Below are positions 57,729-64,000 of a stretch of DNA of 64,000 nucleotides, one piece after another. The notes under the pieces are model-generated. The model made no database searches and was not told where the DNA came from. It saw only the letters and a program-made list of their open reading frames with translations. The first letter of the stretch is position 1. The number at the start of each line of letters is the position of its first letter. The DNA comes from Agromyces lapidis (GTDB lineage Bacteria; Actinomycetota; Actinomycetes; Actinomycetales; Microbacteriaceae), in contig NZ_WBIQ01000009.1 of assembly GCF_009749405.1 (NCBI RefSeq), forward strand, positions 248,001 through 312,000. The letters run 5' to 3'. Both the position numbers and the translations under genes were made by a program.

Positions 57729-59024
57729 ATGAGCCTCGCGACATCCGCACCCCACTCGATCGACCGCGCGACGTGCGCCGCACTCGACGCGGCCGACCCG
57801 CTCGCCCGGTTCCGCGAGCGCTTCGCGCTGCCCGAGGGCGTCGTCTACCTCGACGGCAACTCGCTCGGCGCGCTGCCCCGCGCGACGCCGGGGCATGTCG
57901 AGCGGGTGATCGCCGAGGAATGGGGCACGGGCCTCATCCGCAGCTGGAACGATGCGGGATGGTTCGACAAGCCCGCCGTCCTCGGCGACCGCATCGCGCC
58001 GCTCATCGGTGCGGCGCCGGGCGAGGTCGTGCTGGGCGACTCGACCTCGGCGAGCCTCTTCCAGGTGGTCACGGCGGCAGCCCGCATACGCCCCGGCCGC
58101 CGGGTGATCATCTCCGAGTGCGGCAACTTCCCGACCGACCTGTACGTGCTCGAGTCGGTGCAGGAGCTCCTCGGCGAGCCCGGCCGCCCGCTCGAGCGCC
58201 GGCTGATCGACGACGACGGCCCGACGCTCGACGAAGTGCTCGACGGCGACGTCGCGGTCGTCGTGCTCACCCACGTGAACTACCGCACCGGCCGCATGTA
58301 CGACATGGCCGAGGTGACGCGGCGGGTGCACGAGGCCGGTGCGCTCATGGTGTGGGACCTCTGCCACAGCGTCGGCGCGGTGCCGGTCGAGCTGAACGCC
58401 GCCCGGGCCGACTTCGCGATCGGCTGCACCTACAAGTACCTCAACGGCGGGCCGGGCTCACCCTCGTTCATCTGGGTCGCGGGTCGCCATCATGGCGTCG
58501 CCCGGCCGCCGCTCACGGGCTGGCACGGCCACGCCCGCCCCTTCGACTTCACCGTCGGGTACGAACCCGCCGACGGCATCACGCGGTTCCGCGTCGGAAC
58601 GCCGCAGCTGCTCGCGGTCGCCGGGCTCGAGGCGAGCCTCGATCTCTGGGCCGAGGTCGACCTCGCCGAACTGCGCGAGAAGAGCCTGCGGCTCACCGAG
58701 CTGTTCATCTGCCTCGTCGACGCACGGCTCGCGGAGTGGGGCATCGAGGTCGTGACGCCGCGGCAGTCGGCGCGGCGCGGCAGCCAGGTCGCCCTGCGGG
58801 CGGTCGGCACGCTCGACGCCGGCGACGGGTACGCCCTCATGCAGGCGCTCATCGCGCGCGGGGTGATCGGCGACTTCCGCGCGCCCGACCTCATGCGCTT
58901 CGGCTTCGCCCCCCTCTACGTCACGCACACCGACGTCTGGGACGCGGTCGCGGCGCTCGAGGAGATCCTCAGGAGCGGGAGCTGGCGCGAGCCCCGCTTC
59001 GCGCGACGCGGGGCGGTCACCTGA
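57729..59024 (+). CDS. kynU: kynureninase
   Basis: A 431-residue PLP enzyme that cleaves kynurenine or 3-hydroxykynurenine to (3-hydroxy)anthranilate and alanine. PLP lysine K236 lies in GCTYKYLNGGPGSPSF; cofactor and substrate motifs MVWDLCHSVGAVPVELN, YLDGNSLG (about 37) and RFGFAPLYV are intact. ATG follows CCTCGGAGACC after a 100-bp gap with a GGGCGCCCGCG hairpin and a pyrimidine tract, so it may have its own promoter or reduced readthrough. It supplies the substrate of the dioxygenase encoded upstream. Confidence 0.95.
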   Translation: MSLATSAPHSIDRATCAALDAADPLARFRERFALPEGVVYLDGNSLGALPRATPGHVERVIAEEWGTGLIRSWNDAGWFDKPAVLGDRIAPLIGAAPGEVVLGDSTSASLFQVVTAAARIRPGRRVIISECGNFPTDLYVLESVQELLGEPGRPLERRLIDDDGPTLDEVLDGDVAVVVLTHVNYRTGRMYDMAEVTRRVHEAGALMVWDLCHSVGAVPVELNAARADFAIGCTYKYLNGGPGSPSFIWVAGRHHGVARPPLTGWHGHARPFDFTVGYEPADGITRFRVGTPQLLAVAGLEASLDLWAEVDLAELREKSLRLTELFICLVDARLAEWGIEVVTPRQSARRGSQVALRAVGTLDAGDGYALMQALIARGVIGDFRAPDLMRFGFAPLYVTHTDVWDAVAALEEILRSGSWREPRFARRGAVT

Positions 59025-59080
59025 CCTCCAGCTCTCCATCGCGGCATCACGCAACATTCGACGGATGCCACGGGGCCGAT

Positions 59081-59118
59081 GTGTACACTCAGGGCATCAT
59101 GTTCGCCGGCGTGTACAC
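59081..59118. promoter_or_regulatory. paired GTGTACAC palindromes upstream of the PucR gene
   Basis: GTGTACAC at 59081-59088 and 59111-59118, 30 bp centre to centre (about three helical turns), 68 and 98 bp before the regulator start and just after kynU. The same 8-mer lies upstream of gabT at 41583. Candidate operator for PucR or an unlinked GntR-like protein. Confidence 0.55.
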
Positions 59119-59185
59119 CACCTCGCCGGTCGAGTAGGCCCGCCAGGGCCGACTCGAGATCCACCCGGGATCACCGAGGAGCCCC

Positions 59186-60736
59186 GTGAAGCCCACCGTG
59201 CAGACCCTGCTCGACCGCCCAGAGCTCGGCCTCGGCCTGCTGACCCCCGCCGTCGCCCTGCCCGACGGCGCGCTCGACGCCCCGGTCGTGTGGGCGCACA
59301 GCTCCGACCTCGCCGACCCGACGCCGTTCCTCGACGCCGGGCACGTGCTGCTGACCACCGGCACCCAGTTCGCCGACGGCGCTGCGGCCGACGCCGAGTT
59401 CGCCGAGTCCTTCGTGCAGCGGCTCCGCGAGCGGGGTATCGCGGCCCTCGGCTTCGGCACCGAGGTGATCCGCGCCGGCACCCCCGAGACGCTCATCGCG
59501 GCGTGTCTCGCACAGGGCCTGCCGCTCTTCGAGGTGCCCTACCGCACCCCGTTCATCGCGATCGCACGCACCGTCGCCGACCTCATCGCCGAGGACGCCT
59601 ACGCCAGGCAGGCGTGGGCGCTCTCCGCGCAGCGCGCGATCTCGCTCGCCGCGCTGCGCCCCGACGGCCTCTCGGCGACCCTCGCCGAGCTCTCGCACCG
59701 GCTCGGCGCCTGGGTCGGGCTCATCGACGCGACCGGATCGCTCGACCGCGAGGCGCCCGAGGGCGGCCTCGCGCAGCCCGCGCTCGGCGAGGTCGTCGGC
59801 GAGGCCAGATCGATGCTGCGCCGCGGCCAGCGGGCGAGCCGCACGCTGCTCGCCGCCGAGTCGACCGACGCACCGCAGCGAATGACCCTGCAGACCCTCG
59901 GCGGCGGCGGGGCGCTGCGCGGCGTGCTCGCGATCGGCGACTCGGCCGAGCTCGATCAGGCCGGACGCGAGGTCGTCACCTCGGTGATCGCGCTCGCGGG
60001 CCTGGCGCTCGAGCAGAACCGCGACCTCGACCGCGCACGCGGCCACCTGCGATCGGGGCTGCTCAGCGGCATCCTCGCCGGAGACACGACCCTCGCCGAG
60101 CGCGTCTCGGCCGAGATGTGGGGGCCGCTGCCCGAGCCGCCGCTGCGCATCATGGTGACGGATGCCCCGCTCACCCAAGCCGATCGCCTCACCGAGCTCC
60201 TCGAGCTCCGCGTCGAAGAGCGCGGCGGGCGGTTGTTCTTCGGCCGCGACGACGAGCAGTACGTGCTCGTCGTCGAGGAGTCGGACGCGCCGCTCGCCGA
60301 AGAGATCGCGACCGAGTTCGAACTGCCCGTCGGCGTCTCCGACCCGGTCGGCGGGGGCGCCGTCGCGCAGGCTCACGAACAGGCCCTGCGCGCCCTCGAC
60401 CGCGCCCGCGAGAGCGGCGCGGGCGTCGTCAACTTCGACGAGATCAGCAGGCAGGGCGTGCTCGCGTTCCTCGCCCGCACCGACGCCCGGGCCGTCGCCC
60501 TCGCGACCCTCGCCCCGCTCACCGAGCACGACGCCGCGAACGGCACCTCGCTCGTCGTGACGACCCGCACCTGGCTCGAGCGCGGCGGGCAGTTCGATGC
60601 GACCGCGCAGGCCCTCGGCGTGCACCGGCACACGGTGCGCAGCCGCATCGCCCTCGCCGAGCGGCTGCTCGGTCGCGACCTCTCGGGGTTCCACGCGCGC
60701 GCCGACCTCTGGGCGGCGCTGCTCGCGGTCGAGTAG
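59186..60736 (+). CDS. PucR-family transcriptional regulator
   Basis: A 516-residue regulator. The N-terminal PucR domain (about residues 1-120, with VVWAHSSDLADPTPFLDAGHVLLTTGTQF) precedes a central GAF/GGDEF-like region and a C-terminal PucR HTH (about 465-510, GGQFDATAQALGVHRHTVRSRI, then LAERLLGRDLS). GTG at 59186 follows GAGGAGCCCC. It is the last gene of the kynurenine cluster and is preceded by paired GTGTACAC palindromes, so it may control the kynurenine, or the gab, genes. Confidence 0.9.
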   Translation: MKPTVQTLLDRPELGLGLLTPAVALPDGALDAPVVWAHSSDLADPTPFLDAGHVLLTTGTQFADGAAADAEFAESFVQRLRERGIAALGFGTEVIRAGTPETLIAACLAQGLPLFEVPYRTPFIAIARTVADLIAEDAYARQAWALSAQRAISLAALRPDGLSATLAELSHRLGAWVGLIDATGSLDREAPEGGLAQPALGEVVGEARSMLRRGQRASRTLLAAESTDAPQRMTLQTLGGGGALRGVLAIGDSAELDQAGREVVTSVIALAGLALEQNRDLDRARGHLRSGLLSGILAGDTTLAERVSAEMWGPLPEPPLRIMVTDAPLTQADRLTELLELRVEERGGRLFFGRDDEQYVLVVEESDAPLAEEIATEFELPVGVSDPVGGGAVAQAHEQALRALDRARESGAGVVNFDEISRQGVLAFLARTDARAVALATLAPLTEHDAANGTSLVVTTRTWLERGGQFDATAQALGVHRHTVRSRIALAERLLGRDLSGFHARADLWAALLAVE

Positions 60737-60794
60737 GCGCAGCCCGGCGCGGCCCCGAGTGGGGCGGGCACATGCCCGTGTGCTCAGCCCCGGG

Positions 60795-62216
60795 TCAGAG
60801 CGGCTGCGCGGCGATCAGGCGCCGGTACCAGTCGAACGAGTCCTTGCGGGTGCGCTCGCCAGTCTCGAAGTCGACGTGCACGAGGCCGAAGCGCTGCGTG
60901 TAGCCCTGGGCCCACTCGAAGTTGTCCATGAGCGACCATGCGAAGTAGCCACGCACGTCGACGCCCTGCTCGATCGCCGCGGCGACGGCGCGCAGGTGGC
61001 CGTCGAGGTAGGCGATGCGTTCGGCGTCGTGCACCGCGCGGCCGTCGGATGCCTCGACCACCTCGTCGACGAACGACGCCCCGTTCTCGGTGATGACGAC
61101 GGGCGGCAGCGCGTCGCCGTAGTCGCGGCGCAGCCCGACGAGGAGCTCGGTGAACGCGGCGGGCACGATCGGCCAGCCGAAGCCCGTGAGCGGTGTGCCC
61201 TCGGGCGGCGCGACCGGCTCGAACGGCAGCCCGGCGGCGGCGAACTCCGAGCCGGCGGCGGGTGCGGCCACGTACGTCGGGTTGTAGAAGTTCACCCCGT
61301 AGAAGTCGAGCGGCGCCGAGATGAGCTCGAGGTCGCCCGCCTCGAGCCCGGGGAACTCCTCGAGCCCGAACGCAGTCAGATCGGGGTAGGCGCCCGTGAG
61401 CACGGGGCCGGCGAAGATGCGGTTGTAGATCAGGTCGAAGGCGCCCGCCGCCATGAGGTCGGCCGCCGAGTCGCCGGCCGGCACGACGAGGGTGTGGTTG
61501 TTCGTGATGCCGACCTCGGCCGACGGTGCCGCCGCCCGGATCGCGGCGACCGCGAGCCCGTGCCCGAGCAGCTGGTGGTGCACGGTCGGCAGGGCGCCGA
61601 GCATGAGCTGACGGCCGGGCGCCTGGGTGCCGAGCGCGTAGCCCTCGAGCGTCGTCATCGCGGGCTCGTTGAGGGTGATCCACCGCCCGACCCGGTCGCC
61701 GAGGCGGTCGAGCACGAGCCCGACGTATTCGGCGAAGCGCTCGGCGGTGTCGCGCACGAGCCAGCCACCGGCGTCTTCGAGGGGCTGCGGCAGGTCCCAG
61801 TGGTAGAGCGTCGGCAGCGGGTCGATGCCGGCTTCGGCGAGCGCGTCGACGAGCCGCTCGTAGGAGTCGAGCCCCGCCGCGTTCGCGGGCCCGGTGCCGC
61901 CCGGCTGCACGCGCGGCCAGGCGATCGAGAAGCGGTAGTCGCTCGCGCCGAGTTCGGCGAGCAGTGCGACGTCGTCACGGAATCTCCGGTAGCTGTCGGC
62001 GGCGACGAGCGCGTTCGAGCCGTCGATCACCCGGCCGGGCTCGGCGGTGAAGGTGTCCCAGATGCTCGGGCCTCGTCCCTCGGCATCCGTGGCGCCCTCG
62101 ATCTGGAAGGCGGCCGTCGCCGCGCCCCAGCGGAAACCCGCGGGCAGTCGCAGCGCGGACTCGGCCGCGGCGGCCGGCTCGGCCGTCGTCGCACGCGTGG
62201 TCGGGGCATCCTGCAT
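60795..62216 (-). CDS. GH1 beta-glucosidase
   Basis: A 473-residue family 1 glycoside hydrolase, cytoplasmic, hydrolysing beta-glucosides or related disaccharides. The acid/base Glu is in WITLNEPAMTTLEGY, the nucleophile Glu in VVITENGASFVDE, and the N-terminal signature FRWGAATAAFQIEGA and catalytic-site neighbour YRFSIAWPRVQP are intact. ATG at 62216 (longer read from 62228 adds four residues). An AACTGGG-N8-CCCAGTT operator lies 24 bp upstream, with no LacI gene in the window. Confidence 0.95.
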   Translation of the reverse strand: MQDAPTTRATTAEPAAAAESALRLPAGFRWGAATAAFQIEGATDAEGRGPSIWDTFTAEPGRVIDGSNALVAADSYRRFRDDVALLAELGASDYRFSIAWPRVQPGGTGPANAAGLDSYERLVDALAEAGIDPLPTLYHWDLPQPLEDAGGWLVRDTAERFAEYVGLVLDRLGDRVGRWITLNEPAMTTLEGYALGTQAPGRQLMLGALPTVHHQLLGHGLAVAAIRAAAPSAEVGITNNHTLVVPAGDSAADLMAAGAFDLIYNRIFAGPVLTGAYPDLTAFGLEEFPGLEAGDLELISAPLDFYGVNFYNPTYVAAPAAGSEFAAAGLPFEPVAPPEGTPLTGFGWPIVPAAFTELLVGLRRDYGDALPPVVITENGASFVDEVVEASDGRAVHDAERIAYLDGHLRAVAAAIEQGVDVRGYFAWSLMDNFEWAQGYTQRFGLVHVDFETGERTRKDSFDWYRRLIAAQPL

Positions 62217-62239
62217 CGTGAACCTCACTGTCCGTCGCC

Positions 62240-62261
62240 AACTGGGACGCTTGACCCAGTT
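62240..62261. promoter_or_regulatory. candidate operator of the beta-glucosidase gene
   Basis: AACTGGG (62240-62246) and CCCAGTT (62255-62261) form an inverted repeat around eight bases, 24 bp upstream of the minus-strand start, like many LacI-family sites in carbohydrate regulons. Confidence 0.55.
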
Positions 62262-62360
62262 CGAACCACCCTAGCGGTCAGGGCTCACCCACGGAAGGGC
62301 CGGCACCTCTTCCCGCCCGCGGCGCGCGAGCGTACGCTGGAGGCGTCGAAGGGGGCCCCG

Positions 62361-62549
62361 ATGAATGCGACGGTCGGCGAACGCCTCGTCATCCACGGCA
62401 AGCAGGTCGGCCAGCCCGGCCGCCACGGCGAGATCCTCGAAGTGCGGGGCGAGAACGGCGGGCCGCCCTACCTCGTGCGCTTCGACGACGGCCACGAGAC
62501 GCTGCTCTACCCCGGCGCCGACTGCGAGATCGAGCACACCGAGCAGTGA
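62361..62549 (+). CDS. DUF1918-domain protein
   Basis: A 62-residue protein with an SH3-like DUF1918 fold: VGERLVIHGKQVGQPGRHGEILEVRGENG then PYLVRFDDGHETLLYPG. Complete for the family. AAGGGGG eight bases before the ATG is a good ribosome binding site, and TACGCT 22 bases earlier a plausible -10. Function unknown; common in actinobacteria. Confidence 0.92.
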   Translation: MNATVGERLVIHGKQVGQPGRHGEILEVRGENGGPPYLVRFDDGHETLLYPGADCEIEHTEQ

Positions 62550-62573
62550 GTTCGGCGCGCTAGCGTGGAGGGC

Positions 62574-63344
62574 ATGTTCCACTCCTACGCGGCGATCGGC
62601 GACAGCTTCACCGAGGGCGTCGGCGACGAGCTTCCCGACGGCAGCGTGCGCGGCTGGGCCGACTTCGTGGCGCTCGGCCTCGCGCAGCACGCGCGCGAGC
62701 CGATCGGCTACGCGAACCTCGCCATCCGCGGGCGCAAGCTCGGGCCGATCATCGACGAGCAGTTGGATGCCGCGATCGCATTGCAGCCCGAGCTGCTGAG
62801 CTTCAACGGCGGCGGCAACGACATGCTGCGCCCCCGCATGGACGAGCAGGCGACCGCGACCCGCTTCCGCGACGCGATCCACCGCATCCGCGAGGCCGGC
62901 ATCCACGTGCTCATGCTGAGCGGAGCGAACCCGACCGAGCACCTGCCGATGGGCCGGGTCTTCGACTCGCGCGGTGCGCGCCTGACCGCGGCGCTCGTCG
63001 ACCTCGGCACCCTCGAGGGCGTCACCTTCGTCGACAACTTCAACGACCGGGGGCTCCGCGACATCCGGTACTGGTCGCCCGACAAGCTGCACCTCAACGC
63101 CCTCGGCCACGCGCGCGTCGCGTCGAACGTGCTCACTGCGCTCGAGGTGCCCGTGCCGCCCGAGTGGGGGGTCGAGGAGGTCGCCGCCGCGCCGCCCGGG
63201 CCGCGCAGCCGCAACACCGCCGCGTACTACCGCGAGTTCGTGCTGCCCTGGATCGGGCGCCGCCTCACCGGCCGCTCGTCGGGCGACGGGCGGGTCGCGA
63301 AGCGCGCGACGCTCGAGGTGGTCGACTCCGGCCCGACGCGCTGA
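62574..63344 (+). CDS. SGNH/GDSL hydrolase
   Basis: A 256-residue esterase/lipase of the SGNH family. Block I Ser in AIGDSFTEGVGD (about residues 8-19), block III GGGNDMLRP (about 84) and block V Asp/His in SPDKLHLNALGHARV (about 166) are present. No signal peptide, so probably cytoplasmic. The polar C-terminal 50 residues are variable. ATG 62574 has TAGCGT (62561-62566) seven bases upstream, a leaderless start; an in-frame GTG at 62565 would lie inside that window. Substrate unknown. Confidence 0.9.
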   Translation: MFHSYAAIGDSFTEGVGDELPDGSVRGWADFVALGLAQHAREPIGYANLAIRGRKLGPIIDEQLDAAIALQPELLSFNGGGNDMLRPRMDEQATATRFRDAIHRIREAGIHVLMLSGANPTEHLPMGRVFDSRGARLTAALVDLGTLEGVTFVDNFNDRGLRDIRYWSPDKLHLNALGHARVASNVLTALEVPVPPEWGVEEVAAAPPGPRSRNTAAYYREFVLPWIGRRLTGRSSGDGRVAKRATLEVVDSGPTR

Positions 63345-63353
63345 GGCCGGGCG

Positions 63354-63854
63354 TCAGCCCGACGCCCCGAGCACATCCGCGACGAACGCCCGGGTGCGCC
63401 GCGCGAGCCCCTCGATGCGTTCGAGCTCGTGCGCGCTCGGCATGACCTCCGACGGCGCAGGCGGGCGGCCGAGCCGCACCGTCTCCTGGCAGGCGAGGTC
63501 GCCGCAGATGTAGGTGCCGACGCTGTCGCCGCGGGCTCCCGCCGCACCCGAGCGACGGGCCGAGAACAGCGTGACCTGATCGCCCGGCTGGTGGGTGTGG
63601 CAGAGGTTGCAGACCGCGGCGCGATGCCGCGAACCGGTGCGCTCGGCGCTGCGCAGCACGATGCCGGCGGGCTCGCCGCCGAGTTCGGTGACGAGGTACC
63701 CGCGCGAGGCGATGCGCGGGTCGCGCCACGCGAAGGCGTCGAGATGCGCCCATTCGGTGACGAAGAACTTCACCGGCAGCGAGAGCTGTTCGAGCTCGGC
63801 GGCCTCGGCGTTGCCGAGCACCGCCCGAACCTCGGACTCGACCAGCGGCTGCAT
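63354..63854 (-). CDS. FBP-domain (FusB-like) zinc-finger protein
   Basis: A 166-residue protein with a helical N-terminus and a treble-clef zinc finger (CNLCHTHQPGDQ then YICGDLACQETVRLG), the FBP C-terminal domain of FusB-type proteins that bind elongation factor G and help release it from ribosomes, sometimes giving fusidic-acid tolerance. Whether this one protects EF-G is inference. ATG at 63854; the longer read from 63938 has no homology. Convergent with the SGNH hydrolase, nine bases apart. Confidence 0.85.
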   Translation of the reverse strand: MQPLVESEVRAVLGNAEAAELEQLSLPVKFFVTEWAHLDAFAWRDPRIASRGYLVTELGGEPAGIVLRSAERTGSRHRAAVCNLCHTHQPGDQVTLFSARRSGAAGARGDSVGTYICGDLACQETVRLGRPPAPSEVMPSAHELERIEGLARRTRAFVADVLGASG

Positions 63855-63907
63855 GCGGCTCCCCTCGTGCGACTCCCCCAGTCTACGAAGCGGGCTCTGC
63901 AGCCCGC

Positions 63908-64000
63908 TCAGCGGGGGGCATCCCTGCTGACCGACCACTCGTCGTAGGTCGACCGATCGGAGGCGGGCGGATCGATGAGCACGAGCTCCCAGGTGACGCC
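63908..64000 (-). CDS. 3' end of an unidentified gene
   Basis: The last 30 codons of a minus-strand gene that continues beyond the window, ending VTWELVLIDPPASDRSTYDEW, then a short tail and TGA. GC-rich third positions support coding. The fragment is too short to identify. The FBP gene starts 53 bp downstream and may be in the same transcript. Confidence 0.65.
   Translation of the reverse strand, partial: GVTWELVLIDPPASDRSTYDEWSVSRDAPR

Overview
The window is high-GC actinobacterial chromosome. GC-rich third codon positions, tight ATGA-type gene overlaps, frequent leaderless starts with TAnnnT-like -10 boxes, and the protein set (type I MurB beside a MaoC pair, an ECF42/DGPF module, PspC two-component genes, DUF1918, an FBP zinc-finger protein) point to a Microbacteriaceae member, perhaps Agromyces-like. 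That placement is inferred. I saw no rRNA, tRNA, CRISPR array, transposase, integrase or phage gene, so this looks like ordinary chromosome carrying several catabolic modules.

0-9 kb: end of a dGTPase gene, a small membrane protein, a PLP aminotransferase, a divergent ArgP/LysE pair (lysE carries a 23-bp inverted repeat inside its coding region), a 2-oxoglutarate/Fe(II)-type oxygenase preceded by a tiny cysteine-rich leader ORF and attenuator-like hairpins, and an ECF42 sigma factor with a two-domain DGPF protein and a matching promoter.

9-29 kb: a 1323-residue secreted Ig-like/PKD repeat protein; an ABC-2 exporter followed by a two-component system; TetR-MFS; FadD; an RHH protein with a possible degenerate nucleotidyltransferase tail; a PspC histidine kinase/regulator divergent from a PspC membrane protein; MurB with a HadA/HadB-like MaoC pair; a DUF937 protein.

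29-33 kb: TetR divergent from MFS plus amidohydrolase, with a clear operator, followed by a 577-bp non-coding stretch containing two unrelated tandem-repeat arrays around a 43-bp palindrome.

33-41.5 kb (minus strand): an amine/GABA module of APC permease, universal stress protein, flavin amine oxidase, semialdehyde dehydrogenase, glutamate-type dehydrogenase and GABA transaminase. Together they can take putrescine through GABA to succinate while recycling 2-oxoglutarate.

41.7-49.3 kb (minus strand): a binding-protein ABC importer of unknown substrate, an MFS exporter and an orphan LVIVD-repeat protein.

49.4-60.7 kb: a LysR regulator divergent from a nearly overlapping operon for 3-hydroxyanthranilate meta-cleavage (dehydrogenase, hydratase, acetaldehyde dehydrogenase, aldolase, decarboxylase, RidA-type deaminase, 3-hydroxyanthranilate dioxygenase, ACMS decarboxylase), then kynureninase and a PucR regulator. 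This is the lower kynurenine pathway to pyruvate and acetyl-CoA. The upper steps (tryptophan dioxygenase, formamidase, kynurenine 3-monooxygenase) are not in the window.

60.8-64 kb: GH1 beta-glucosidase, DUF1918 protein, SGNH hydrolase, FBP zinc-finger protein and the end of an unidentified gene.
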